A stretch of 64,000 bases of DNA from Membranipora membranacea (GCA_914767715.1 OU612072.1:4526001-4590000), one strand, 5' to 3'; shown: positions 45,913 to 58,240, counted from the stretch's first letter. Notes: generated by a model not told the origin, from the sequence alone. Made by a program: numbers and translations.

Positions 45913-45959
45913 GGCTCACAAAATAGTGATGGGTTAAATTTTTTTTTAGAATATACACC

Positions 45960-48390
45960 CATGACAATTATGATCAATGACAAGATAAGCTAAGATTTAT
46001 CACAAAGATTCTGCCGGAAGATGAGGAAATGAACTATCAGCAGATGCTTATACCATTCACCCTTTGTCACTTCTGAGATACCAGATACCAATTATAGATA
46101 TTTTATTTGACACCCTATTGTGTCATCTTTCAACAAAGCAAAATATAGGAGGGTTATTTATCTCTGAAATCTTCAGGTAACAGATGATTCGTAAGATTCT
46201 CAGACAATACTAGGAAATCGGTGCCAAACCACAAACATTTAATTATATGTTATAAGTATTTTATAAGATGTGCCAATATGCCATCAACACTAATATAATA
46301 CCGAAAACTGATTTAGCCCACGCATGAGGAACCTGATCGATTCCCTGTCAAAATACCATGGTCAAAATGCCATTGGGACGAAATGTCGTTGTCATAATGC
46401 CATGGCCATAATGCCATAGGTCATAACACCACTGCACACTATACCAATGCCAAAATTCCAGTTGTACAAAACGCCAGTTGTGTCAATATACCAGTGGATA
46501 TAACGCCGGATTGGTAATAATACCATTTGGGATAAAATGCCGTATCCCTAAATACCATTGCCATAATGCCTAATATGTAACCAAAGTACATCAAACCATG
46601 CTGTATTTTTTTGGTAGTATATTAACAGGTAGTTCAGCTGGTAAGAGCCATCTCCTTCACTCCAAGTTTCTATGTTTGAGTTTTGATGTTCTCTGGGGTT
46701 TGTTGGGCCACATTTGTATTGAAGGCTAGTGTTTGTCGCAGATATTGCAGCCAAATATTGCGCCGCCAACTCTGCGGGATATGGAAAATTAATTGGCTCT
46801 CTAAATTTGACCAACTTTATGTCTTGGCTTGAATGGTTTTGACCGGTCTTGACTCGGATGCTGTTACTTGCCTCATGTAGGCTAGGATGATTGAACAAAG
46901 TGCTTGAAAATTCTGTTCATGAGCTCATGAGTATGCAGTTCAGCATGAAAATACAATATTTTACAGCGCCAAGACACTGAAAAAGTGACACATTTGATTT
47001 AACCTACAATCCTAATGATTGGATACTTTTTTATATTTTGTATATAGCTTTCAACATGAGATATTATATCAGCCTCAATCCCATCATAAAAAAACATGTT
47101 TGAATAGTTTCTGTTCTCCACTCAATGTCAAATGTGAAATCAAACGGAAGAAGTGGGGTTTTTGACCAAAAAGTTAGAGACAACACCTTGGCTTGACCAA
47201 AGTTGGACAGCCACTAGAATTCTCATGACCATGTTGTTATCAGAGTATAATCTAGCGTCTTGTACACCAACCTGCATGTCACAACACTGTTAGGTTATGT
47301 TGTGGCCATAGATTTAAAAAACAGTACTGTTTTTTAAATCTATGGTATTTTAACAGGGAATCGATCATGCGTGGGCTATATCAGTTTTCGGTATTATGTT
47401 AGTGTCGATGGCATATTGGCACATCTTATAAAATACTTATAAAATATAATTAAATTTTTGTGGTTTGGCACCAATTTCCTAGTATCGTCTTTGAATCTTA
47501 TGAAACATCTTTGACCTGAAGATTTCAGATATTAATAACCCTCCTATATTTTGCTTTGTTGAAAGATGACACAATAGGGTGTCAAATAAAATATCTATAA
47601 TTGATATCTGGTATTTCAGAATTGACAATGGGTGAATGGTATAAGCATCTGCTGAAAGTTCATTTCCTCATCTTCCGGCAGAATCTTTGTGGTTATCTTA
47701 GCTTATCTTGTCATTGATCATAATTGTTATTGGTATCACGCCATTAAAACATGTGATGAAATTTGACCTCAATCTCCTTGGATTGTCTTTGAATGTTGCA
47801 ATAGAGGAAACATTTTTGACCTAGCTGTGACCTGAAAATTTCAGAAATCAAAATGATTTCTATATTTGCCAGTGTCATCAGTTAGCGAAACGATAACCCA
47901 ATAAGATGTCAAATAAAATTTTATAGTTGTGATAAATGAGTTGTCCATCAAAAGGTCCTTTTTGTTTCATCGCATTTAAAAACTTGACAATACAGATGCA
48001 TCAATTACCATGGCATAAAATATTTCACAAGATTGACAATTTTTTAGGCTAGGGGAACCATTGTTGATTTTCCCCGACCCTATTTCAGCAAAAATTCTCG
48101 ATTGATCCTTATTTCTCGTCATTACATATTGTTATTTTGTAAAATGCCATCAAACAAAAGTAATAATTCTGACACAAAAATTTCCTAGTATCGTCTGCAA
48201 ATGTAACAAAATATCTGTGAATTAGCTGTGACTTACAAATTCCAGAACTCCATAAGCAGTTGGCCTTTTATTTATCTTTGAATACAGATTTCAGGGTTCA
48301 TAGTTACATTAGGCTTCCTAGTTCAAGTTACAAACTGGGCTGGTTAATGCGCGGTTTTTGTCTCACCAAGACCTGCGTTATTACTGTCTG
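45960..48390. repeat. Segmental duplication blocks D2 (inverted) and D3, copy 2
   Basis: 45,960-47,290 is the inverted counterpart of 1,030-2,565, without the SINE of copy 1; 47,341-48,385 is the direct counterpart of 2,168-3,390. Because both contain 2,168-2,565, copy 2 here carries ~400-bp inverted arms (45,960-46,370 and 47,341-47,740) around a ~950-bp spacer. The ORF 46,548-46,898 (minus) overlaps a tRNA-derived SINE head and is not taken as a gene. Confidence 0.8.
47306..47345. repeat. Perfect 40-bp palindrome at the inversion breakpoint
   Basis: CCATAGATTTAAAAAACAGT followed at once by its exact reverse complement, with no spacer. It falls precisely where the inverted block D2 ends and the direct block D3 begins, and has no counterpart in copy 1. 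Its outer bases CATAGA resemble the terminus of the P-like element at 55,782, but the similarity is too short to rely on. Confidence 0.95.
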
Positions 48391-50215
48391 GCTATTTTTG
48401 CAGGCCTTTTGCTTGGCATAAGAAAGCTTATTATGCTATTCCAGACATGAATTTCAATGGCTATAACATACCACATATACTTCGTTTGACTGCTGAAAGA
48501 AGCCAGGATCACAGCTATTTATCTAATATGTTATATGGTAGTGTCATTTTGGTCAAGAAAACAGGCAAAGCAATAGCCCTCACATTGATTTTAAATCATC
48601 TATCAGTGAACATATAAGATGTAAAGTTAAATTTCACCAACTGAAACTGACTGCAGTTGATTGTTTAGGGACCAATTTTTAGGCACCCACGACTCATGAT
48701 TTTTTTCTGTCTGGTCTCTGTGAAGGCTGCTAATTGACTCAGATAGGAAGTCATTGGGAAACATTGGTTATAGATACTGATAATGATATTGCTATTGCTA
48801 TTGCACCTGAATGGAGATTAATGCTAGACCTGACAGTTATACAGTGTACAGCATCAGCAGAAGAAAATGTGCTGTTCTTGCTAATAGATCCAAATCCAAC
48901 TTTTTTCACCAGCCCCAATTTGATGCAATGATCATTGATTCCGGAAGCAGTGTTTTGTTACCCATTAAAATACAAAAAAATAAATTTCAATGAACATTCT
49001 GATCGAGTTTTGGATAAGCATAATCCAGGATCTCATGAAAGAATAATGGATTAAATTTTGATAATTTAGGATTAACCTTGAGCCTTATATGGTGACTGAA
49101 TTGCTTAACGCTTGAGACAGGCATTCACAGCACAGCCTAGAAATAATAGTGAAAGGTCAACATTTTTGGCCTGATGAATAAGCAGGCAAAGAGCGCATCT
49201 TATATAGTAGCTACTTAATATTTTATTAAACACCTATATCACCCTCATATTGATGTCCATATTAGGTTGATTTTTAGTCAGATATCGATATAAGTCATCA
49301 ACGTCAAACTGAAGTCAATTGGACATCAGCATCTTAACATAGGTAGTCAGTATCAGGTATTTTTTTGGGCCAGATATCAACATCAATGTTGGACATCAAA
49401 CCTATGTCGATTGGGTGTCTGCATTGTGACCTTAGTATTCAGTATCAGGGCAACTCTAGACCAAAGATCAACATCAGTGTCCGACGTCCAACAGACATTA
49501 AATTGACGTTGGTATCTTGACATAGGTAGTCAGTATCAGGGCTATCCTACGCTAGATACCAATGTCCAACTTAAATTTGGATACAACTGTAGAGCTGATG
49601 GATTTCCCCACACATTAATTACTGACTGAAATTGTAAAGGGGCTTGGGCAAAAAGGATACTCAATAAAGAAATTGAAAAATAGCTGGTTATTGACATAAC
49701 CATGAATTACTGGATAAGGTTTCCCAGTTGGCTGGTCAGGCTAAGTGAAGATATAATATACATTTTGGGACAAAATGGTCTTTTTCCTGTTGAGACTTTA
49801 TTGATCTTGCCTTGTACATTGGTACAAGGCATTTCTACTTTGAACTCACTGTGGTCCAGTAAAGTGAGGGTTTATCTTGTATTACAATAGGGAGAGTCAA
49901 ACTTAGGAATTTGGTTTGAAATCATGATTGGCTTTTCAAAGCTATCTCATTGCTATACCATGTGGTGATTAGCATAACGCTTGCAAGCATCATTGAGTGA
50001 GCAGAGAGCTGATCTGACAATCAATTCATTGTTGTGTACATCCTACAAGAAGGTTACATCAGAATTTCATCCTCTATACCACGGAGCAATAATGGGCAAA
50101 CAGAATGGCCTCTGGAAAGAAAAATGAAAAATTTTACCGCCTCCCTCTCCATTCAGCTCCTTTAATATATTTTCTCACAGAAATTTGATTATAACATCCA
50201 ATCTAGATTAAAAAA
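48391..50215. repeat. D1 block, copy 2, plus ~100-bp tandem repeat and unique DNA
   Basis: 48,395-48,760 matches 7,150-7,530 and 48,491-49,420 matches 1-945. Bases 49,243-49,580 hold about 3.5 tandem ~100-bp units (motif GACATAGGTAGTCAGTAT) against ~1.7 in copy 1. Bases 49,590-50,170 have no counterpart in copy 1 and no recognised feature; the ORF 49,702-49,890 is unsupported. Confidence 0.75.
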
Positions 50216-50224
50216 CGTTTAAAA

Positions 50225-50690
50225 AGATTTAACAGCTGCAATATCTATTACTGGACACACCGAAAGACATATCCTGTTTGCAGCGATCATTGAATCATCA
50301 ATCATTATCACTATTAGTGATGGCGAAGATATGTGGGTTGACCCTATCTCATTCTGTTTTTCCTCTTGAAAGATTTAACAGCAGCAATATCTATTACTAG
50401 ACACACCGAAAGACAAATCCTGTTTGCAGCGATCATTGAATCATCAATCATTATCACTATTAGTGATGACGAAGATCTGATACTGTTTTTTTTCTTGAAA
50501 GATTTAACAGCTTCAATATCTATTACTGGACACACCGAAAGACAAATCCTGTTTGCAGCGATCATTGAATCATCAATCATTATCACTATTAGTGATGACG
50601 AAGATCTGATACTGTTTTTTCTCTTTAAAGATTTAACAGCTTCAATATCTATTACTGGACACACCGAAAGAGGTATCCTGTTTGCAGCGA
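50225..50690. repeat. Tandem 129-bp repeat, about 3.6 units
   Basis: AGATTTAACAGC starts units at 50,225, 50,371, 50,500 and 50,629 (spacings 146, 129, 129). Each unit runs through ATTACTGGACACACCGAAAG and ATCACTATTAGTGATGACGA. Copy 1 has only about 1.6 units (7,575-7,790). Because 129 is a multiple of three, the repeats keep a 221-codon frame open (50,366-51,031), which I do not regard as a gene. Confidence 0.9.
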
Positions 50691-51389
50691 CTTGGATAAT
50701 TTTCAAAGTTTCTCGAAGCCCTTCATCGACGACGACGACAAGAAGACCTCGCGCACCGATCGCTGCGAGCGGCCGCGGATTTTCCTCCGTGCCCTCCGGT
50801 ACCGGAAAAAAGACCTCGCGCGAGGACTTTTTTGGGGAGTCAGATTTTTGCGAGTCGGGACGGGACAGAGACAGCAAGAAAATTCGGGACGAGACCGGGA
50901 CTAGACCGGGACGAGATCGATGCCAATCTAAAAGAATGGTTGATATTCATTCACTATCACGAGTGCAATCAGCTTATAGTACATTTGATTCAGTTTGTAA
51001 CTTATCATCTGGAAATAAGGAACTATGTTGAGACCAAGTTCCATCAAATTCTGTCAAGTATTTATTGAATTATAGATGCGTAAAGAAAGCTTCATGTAGT
51101 GCTGTAAGCCGTTTAATAATCGCAGCAAAAGTAGGACTAATAACTATCTTTTCATGGTATGATAGTCCTAATTTCTTATGGCGTCATATAAAATCCGTGG
51201 CGTGGACTGCTGAACACAAGGTCACTGGTTCGAGACTGAGTGTTGGCAATATTTTGACCAGCTACTACCCTTTACAATGCTAGTATTCTCCACATGTGTT
51301 AAGAGTTGACTGTCTCGATGGGACGAGATACTGTCCCGAGGAGACAAGTCCGCGAGTCCGGGAATTGTCCTGTCTCGTTGCCATCACTA
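50590..51389. mobile_element. Candidate hAT-like element, copy 2
   Basis: Counterpart of 7,665-8,511. Left end TAGTGATGACG preceded by ATCACTAT (50,582-50,589); right end CATCACTA followed by ATCGCTAT (51,390-51,397), one change from the copy-1 duplication. Two further copies of the left end stand upstream at 50,309 and 50,461 because the flank is tandemly repeated. The GAGACCGGGAC array is shorter, and the tRNA-like insert has lost its A box. Confidence 0.4.
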
Positions 51390-52047
51390 ATCGCTATCAT
51401 AATAACAAACAAAATAAAGGGTCTCAAAGTTCAAGGCGTTATCAAATTATTCAACACTTTGTAGTCTTAGAAAAACACAATTCTTATTAATATCGATATA
51501 CACTTGAGACTGGCTGGTTGACGTAACAAAGATATTGATTAGGGAGAATCTATTAACAAGCGTTGGGCTTCCTTGTGGCGCAAAGTTGGGTCATTCTTAT
51601 TTCATAAAATTGCGACATGACATGCTGCTGTTTTGAAGTACTTCAATTGGAGACTATTTGCTTGAAAATTTAGGGGTGCGCATTCTCCTAACTCGTACAG
51701 AGTTTGGCTTCAAGCCTGGTTGAAAATTCGTTAACCTATGTTGAAATGCACCAGTATTGTATTGACAAACTGTCTGCAATGGACTAGTGATGTTTTTTAT
51801 TTTTATGATGTTTCTGCAAAGTATCCATAACCGCATGATATATGAGGCGAATAACATGTTATTTGAGTTGACCAGAGGTCCATATACATCCTATCCTAAT
51901 GTCCGCCTCGAATTAAAAGCCACCCATGACGTTAGGATTTCATGAGGATAATAATAACTGTTGTAACAGCTGTAGTTTACAACAGTGATTGTTATACCAT
52001 CAATCAAAGACACTTATAATTTAATTATGACTCCAATGTGGATTCAG

Positions 52048-52055
52048 TATATAAA
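52048..52055 (+). promoter_or_regulatory. TATA box of gene C, copy 2
   Basis: TATATAAA followed by G, at the same position as in copy 1. The leader exon ends at donor ACTTG|GTAAG (52,141/52,142), so promoter and splicing signals are preserved in both copies. Confidence 0.6.
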
Positions 52056-52368
52056 GTCCAACACATCCCTACAAGATTCACAAGCTCAGAATCATTCTTA
52101 ACTCTTTCTTGTCAGCTACCGAAAATAAATATCTTGACTTGGTAAGTCCAGATTTTATACATTTGAGATCACTCAATAGCAATTCAAATTTAGTCACTTT
52201 GGGCTTTAGTTATAAATGCTACCAATATCAGTCAAGGTTTTACTATTATTGGTACCCCACTAACTATCTGCACGATGCACACTTTACTTGTTCAGTTGAT
52301 GACATTGAGGCAAATTAGACAGATTTTAAACCAAATTGGATGTGCTCCCCCATTTTGAAAATATCAAA

Positions 52369-52585
52369 TGTGATACTGTGTTACTGTGGTACTGTGTTAC
52401 TGTGATACTGTGTTACTGTGATATTGTGGTACTGTAAAACTGTGAGACTGTGATTCTGTAATACTGCGATTTTGTGATACTGTGATAATGTCATACTGTG
52501 ATACAGTGATACTGTGATAATGTGATAATGTGATATTGTGGTACTGTGAAACTGTGAGACTGTGATACTGTGATAATGTGATACT
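52369..52585. repeat. TGTGATACTG minisatellite (long allele)
   Basis: Same intronic array as 9,491-9,588, expanded to ~217 bases with extra TGATAATG and TGATACAG variants. Confidence 0.9.
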
Positions 52586-53017
52586 CAGCTGATTTTTAGT
52601 TCACAATCCGCTTCATTACCTGAAGTGACTACACATGTAGCAATTAATTTTGCTGTTATCCGAATATTGCTGTGATAAACAGTTTTCCAAGCTGTTATCC
52701 ACATGGAGCATAGGAACCATATTGCAATATAGCTTTTCTCTGGTCAACAAATCACATTAATATTAAATATTAAACCCCAAACCCCACTGATACAATTTTT
52801 ATGAAATTGTATCAGTGAAAATTTGGAGGTGGACAGATTTTCCAGCCATCAGGGGTGTGAAAGCTAGTAAATATTTATTTATGTGACATAGATTCCTGAA
52901 ACTGAACATCTAAAAAGAATTCCAATTCTTATATGGGGTGTTCGGTCATTCACTTTGCCATTTTAATCAAAAATATATATCAATAAGATTGTTCTCAACT
53001 TTTCCATTTTTCAGATA

Positions 53018-53143
53018 ATGAATGCTCTCTACTACCTCACCGCACTTATGATGATAGCAGGTATTAATGCACTCGATTGTCCAGATGGCAAATATGAATG
53101 GGAGGGTAAATGCATAACTATATTCTTTTATAGTCGAAGGTAA
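53018..53143 (+). CDS. Gene C, copy 2: diverged secreted micro-peptide
   Basis: A 41-residue ORF directly after the same acceptor (TTTTTCAG). The first 16 codons (signal peptide) are identical to copy 1 base for base. A 6-base insertion adds two residues (L-D) before the first mature cysteine. Over the 21 aligned mature codons there are 11 base changes in nine codons, all altering the amino acid. Two of the four cysteines become Phe and Ser, and the terminal Gly-Arg becomes Arg-Arg, so one disulfide and the amidation signal are lost while the frame stays open. Poly(A) signal AATAAA at 53,275. Either a functionally diverging paralogue or an early pseudogene. Confidence 0.55.
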   Translation: MNALYYLTALMMIAGINALDCPDGKYEWEGKCITIFFYSRR

Positions 53144-53284
53144 ACTCACATGATCTGCTCACTCAACACAGACAAACACACAGGACACACAACTCACAAT
53201 TATCAACATGAATATCATTAGCTTTGCAGAGTTTCTCGAGCGATTGGAAATTTTCATGCTCTCCTTCGGAATGTAATAAATATT

Positions 53285-55773
53285 TAATCTAGCTCACAAC
53301 TGAATGGTGTCTTATTATTGTATTACGATTTGTCTTATTAGTCACAGTATTTGAATGCACATAAAAAGGCAATGGTGAGGATGAGTTGTATTGCAACATC
53401 ACTTCAGTGTTACACATCAAAAACTATATCGCATGTATGCAATTTTGATTTTCACATTTTTGGAGTTGTGCTCACCCAGGAGCATAAAGTGTCATAATTA
53501 ATCTCAAAGATAAATAGTGGCTAAAACAAAGGGACCTGAATACCCTAAGATCTTCAACTGAAGTTGTCATCAATAACCCTGTCACATCAATCAATGCTAC
53601 ATTTCACTAGATATCAAACTCAACTTGGAAAAACAGTGTAGAGTTCTGTGAGAGTAACATCACTATTAGAGATGGTCAAATGGGCTTATTTGCTTACTAG
53701 TACTCTATCACTAACTCATTCCCACATATGCAGTGAAAATTCCTCTTTATCGCACTAAAATTATGAGATTAATCAGAAAAGCAAAATTTTCCCTAGCCAA
53801 ATATTCAATATATATAAAGAAGACGAAATTGTGGAGTTGATATACAAGGTATCAGAGCGTTTGTTACTATAATCAAAATTATCCTCTCCCGGAAAAGGAC
53901 AGCTGCCATGCATTTGTGAATCATCATAACTGGTTGGCCGTAAGACTGCTGGCAATAAATTAAATGTACAATCCCTCTGCAAAGAAGCTATGCATTGTCA
54001 GGCAAAATTTGAGACCAGAAACTTTCTTAAATGGTCAGGAAATCTTGCCAATGCAATACTAACACATATTGTCTTAGCAGTATACGCAAGCGATTTGAAA
54101 GTCTTGACGATTTTATCCCCAAGCTTGCTTGCCTGCTGACAGAGGGCTTAGTATTATCAAGGTTTGAAAAGTTTGTATTTGTACGATTATCATTTTTTCA
54201 GCAATCAGTGGAGTTATTTTCCTCTAAAAATCTGAACATCATTTGTGGCGTTTGAATGGACGCTGAGGGTCACCTGCTCTTGACTTCTTTTTAGACTAGC
54301 TGCAGCTGCAGTAAGCTCAAAATATTGTATTGCTGTTTGCTCTCTTATCAGGGACCAGAAATGATCGCCATTGACCTGTAAGTCATGAAAAGGTACCTCA
54401 GAAAACTGTGTGGGTAATTGTCAATACCAATTAAGCTAGGTATGCTGAATCATTGTCGGTACAAGGACAAACCACACACATTGTCAGAAAGGTTGTACAA
54501 TGCAATACCGGCCTAATTCAATAAGGATTGAGGCAATTTTAACTAGATATGGAGTAAAGTTATGTACCAATGTAAGTTCGGTTCATTCATGTTTGCTCAG
54601 CGAGAAGACAGCAATTTATGGTGAGAGTAGAAAACATGATGGTTAAGAGAAGCTCCAAATCTGCATGGCAATATGTACTATGTATTATCAAACATAAGCC
54701 CTGCTCCGATTGTGTTACAACAAAATTCCTTCAATAAGTTTAAGCTGTGCTGAAATGTAACGTTTCTGCTATCCGAATCATTTTTAGCAAGTCTCAAATC
54801 AAGTTGCCCACCAAATGAGGTGATACCCATTCACAATTTTTTTGCAGCAAAAAGCAAAAAATCATCAAGCAGCTCATGAACAATCTCCCTGTTTTGATCA
54901 ATTTTTCATGTATGGTTTCTGGGGCAAGCCGATTGATTATATCCCTTCAAAAATGGGCTAAAATACCTAAAAACTACCTTTATCCCTGAGATAGCTCCTC
55001 AATATCACTCCCAACGCATCTCCTGTTCCAACCCTGAGTTTCATCCACAACATCCATGGATACACCCTGTGGTGGATTGGCAGAGCAGTGTAATAGCCAA
55101 TTACCATGGGTTTCTCTTTGGACTGCACTTGAAACAGGCCTGCATCATGAAATTCCTGTGACACAGACTATTTGTCTTTCATATGTTTTTGCCTACAATC
55201 TTAGCACATAACTCTAGACAACATCTCTAGGCACTAATTTTTGCATCATGCAATTAAATTTGTGTCCATGATTGCAAACAATTTTATATGGTTCTTCTAC
55301 TATAGCTAGTTTACTGTAGTGAACTCTCACTTTAGGAGCAATATTTCTCAGAGTCGGCAAAAACACTCATTTAGTGAACCCACTATACGCAGATCATTTA
55401 TAAGAGATTTTATCAAGTAACATTACACAGCACACCATTATGTATAAATACCTAGAGATAATAATCAGCCTTCACTCTATTTCTTGAGGGATTAAGCATC
55501 ATATCCGTCGTAAATTTATGTAAAGGAAACTATTTTCAAGTTACAGGAGGCACTTATCATTGTTTAGGTGAATAAACTCAGCATAATTCTCACCAGAAGA
55601 TTTTTCAATAACAATCACCAACCCAGGTGAAATATCCAAGCAGGGTTTTTTTTATGGTTATGGTTAATCAATCACATTGGCCCTATTTGAAATGCTGGCA
55701 ATATACAGTACACAAAACATATATAAATTTTGTGATTAAACGTTAACAGCTAACAACAGTGTTTCCCTGATCT
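53285..55773. repeat. Duplicated non-coding DNA; inverted part from ~54,690
   Basis: 53,285-54,645 matches 10,200-11,540 directly; ~54,730-55,773 matches 12,815-11,763 inverted. The inverted block resumes after the P-like element at 59,009-59,225. No supported genes; the ORFs 54,031-54,255 (+) and 54,967-55,164 (-) have no recognised domain. Confidence 0.75.
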
Positions 55774-56370
55774 GACAAAACCATAGACTTAATATACTAC
55801 CTAGACAGGGCAATGCTTATGCTTCACTGATCATAATGTGTCCCACTTAAATAGCACGACATGACGTAATTAGTTTGTGCTGTGAGCCATACTTTACTAT
55901 ATACCATTCAATGAAATAATGTGAAAAATCGAGGGACGCCGGGCATGAAATCAGCCCTTGTCCGGCCCCTAATTATTCAAACACAGAGAGAATTTGTGAG
56001 TTTATGTAAAAGACCTTTCCGCACGAGATGGTATAAAAAATTGACTCCTTAGGCGAATCTACAGCGAGAACGGACCTGATAAGTTACAATCATTAGCCAA
56101 TAATTATTGAAACAAATACAGCCATCTACCCTTAACACTTCTGCCACTACTATTCAAATGCACAGAATACCCACAACACAGTATCACAAATATTTTGTTG
56201 GATGAGCCAGATCAAAGCACCACCACCATCATCATAGATCTTTGCATAAATATTCCTATTCATGACTGAGCACAACCTGCTCAGCTTGGATTCCTTGTTG
56301 TCTGTGCTGCAAATTGAGTATGCCAACTCCAGGTATGTATGTATGTATCATGAAGCTAGGGTACGTGGCA

Positions 56371-56395
56371 CACACATATATATATATATATATAT
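56371..56395. repeat. (TA)n microsatellite in left arm of P-like element
   Basis: CACACATATATATATATA run; its partner in the right arm is the (TA)n at about 58,370-58,391, as expected for inverted arms. Confidence 0.9.
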
Positions 56396-56757
56396 TAAGT
56401 CTATGGTCATCTCTCATCAATGAAATAATATAGTAAATCAAGGCACGCATGGTATAATACTAGCCAAATCGTATTAGATCTGTTTTAATTTATGAGATAC
56501 AAATTATCAAAACAAATACAGCCCTGTACTGAAACAGAAGATGAAAGATACTATGTAAACAAAGTGGTTACTGGTTTTAATATTCATACTTCGTTGAGAT
56601 TATTTATTTAAATAACGTGAACCTGCAGCCTGCTGTCTCATCTTCACAAGTAAGCCCAGCTGCAATTTTACTATCATCAGTTGCCAGATACAAGGCAAAC
56701 ATAGAAGTTCTGGATATAATACCCACAATGCTCAGTTTATAGGAAAACTATTTTTAA

Positions 56758-56889
56758 ATGAGCCTACAGCCTGCTACCTCGTCTTCACAAGATGATAATC
56801 TGGCTGCCTCATCTTCACAAGATGATAATCTCGCTGCCTCATCTTCACAGGATGAAAATCCTGCTGCTACCACTTCACAAGATGATAAG
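56758..56889 (+). CDS. Exon with four SSSQDDNLAA-type repeats
   Basis: An ORF from ATG 56,758 starts MSLQPATSSSQDDNL and contains four 10-residue repeats (SSSQDDNLAA, twice nearly exact, then SSSQDENPAA and TTSQDDK), encoded by 30-bp tandem units. It ends at a good donor, GATAAG|GTAAGA. A decayed sister copy lies at 56,626-56,665. It lies inside the P-like element upstream of its THAP remnant, but the phases do not join to that exon, so the original connection is lost. Such Ser/Asp/Gln repeats look like a flexible linker. Confidence 0.35.
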
Positions 56890-57385
56890 GTAAGAAACAG
56901 CCCAGTGGTGGCTCTCATGTATGCATTGTCATATTTCGGTCTTTATTGGATTGAATTTTTTGGCATAATTTCTGCTTCCTTAATTTTTTAGATAGAAATC
57001 AATTAAATATTGTCACATAATAATACCCACATCCTTCTATACATGCACATAAATTTAAGGCTATAGACATAGTAAATAATAATCGATGGGTGTGATAAAA
57101 TTTGAATGTAAGAAAAAAAAGGTGGAACGATAGTGATGGGGCGGGGGGGGGGGGGCTGGAGGGACACTATTTGAGATGACAATTCTGATTTACTCCCGAA
57201 ATATCTAACTCAGAACTGGCACAGCAGTCAAAAAGTGTGAGTAGACTTAATCGGTGATCTCGCAAATCTTTCTTGGCCATGCTGACGCTGCTATGAAATT
57301 GATTTTACAACTTCTGTTTATTATATCAAAAGCTGTAGTTCAATGATAATTATTTGTATATGTTATCATTTGTGAGAAAATGCAG

Positions 57386-57736
57386 GGAATCCTGATTTAA
57401 GCTTCCACGCCTTCCCCAGAAATAACGAGGAGAGACTAAAGGTATGGGTTTCGGCCGTTAAACGCAAGAACTGGACTCCATCCAAATATGCTGTTCTATG
57501 TAGCGAACATGTGAAACGAGATACATTTAGAAGGCCTCCTGGTGTGGGTGGGAGAGCTTTGCTTAAAAAGGATGCTATCCCAACAATTTTCCAATCCTTC
57601 CAACACTATCTACAAACCCCTGATAATGAAGAGATATACGCTGGTCAGAATACACCATGAACCAACCAAACTCGCAGCAAACACTGACAATAAGCGCGCC
57701 AAACTGAGCAGGCTTATTGTGTTCAGTCATATCTAA
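57386..57736 (+). pseudogene. Internally deleted THAP/P-type transposase remnant
   Basis: After acceptor ATGCAG the frame gives PDLSFHAFPRNNEERLKVWV and LCSEHVKRDTF, the core and C-x2-H half of a THAP finger, then GRALLKKDAIPTIF and a stop at 57,658. In another frame, up to the stop at 57,734, the sequence reads NTDNKRAKLSRLIVFSHI, which resembles the last residues of the THAP9-like gene (NKKRNKLTRLIIFSNQ). So the N-terminal domain and the extreme C-terminus have been joined by deletion of the entire catalytic part, as in internally deleted P elements. The C-x-C half of the finger, normally in exon 1, is missing. Confidence 0.75.
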
Positions 57737-58240
57737 TTTTCAGCGATCGCTGATTGTGATAGTGTCTCATTCGGAAATTTTGCAGCAATCACCGATGGTG
57801 GTAGTTTTCTAGTCTTTGACCCATCCGCAAAATTCAGTATTATCCCACAGTATTTTTTTTTTGTTAAGAACTGTAAAAAGTGGTTAGCTTACATTCCTCT
57901 ACTAATTTGATTAATTTTAGGGTATACTGCAACCAGTCATATCTAACTTTGCAATGCTCGCTGATAGTGGTAGTGTTTTTAATTTTTGTCGTGCCCACAA
58001 CAATTAGTATAACTCAACAGTATATATTCATATTTTTTACAAAGTAGTGATAAGAAGTGGCTAGCTTCATGGCTGTATTTGTGTCGATAAGCTTTAGCTT
58101 ATGCTGTAATCAATCACATCGAATATGGCAGCAATCGCTGATAGTGGTAGCCGTTAGCCGTGGTCGTGCCCTCAGAAATTAGTATAATCCCGCAGTAACA
58201 GCCCTCTTTTTTGTCATGTAGTGATAGAATTGATTAAGTA
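57725..58240. repeat. Three subterminal ~170-210-bp tandem repeats
   Basis: Each repeat starts near AATCACATC/AGTCATATC, then GCAATCGCTGATAGTGGTAG, an AGTAT-AA-CCCACAGTA stretch and TAGTGATA-GAA-TGG. Copies start near 57,727, 57,939 and 58,108, and the last runs into the inner edge of the right inverted repeat. They could be transposase-binding subterminal repeats, or simple decay-and-expansion products. Confidence 0.6.

Noticed and set aside
50366-51031. 221-codon ORF
   Set aside because: It runs through a 129-bp tandem repeat (a multiple of three) and a GC-rich transposon core; copy 1 has a different, shorter reading and no domain is recognisable.
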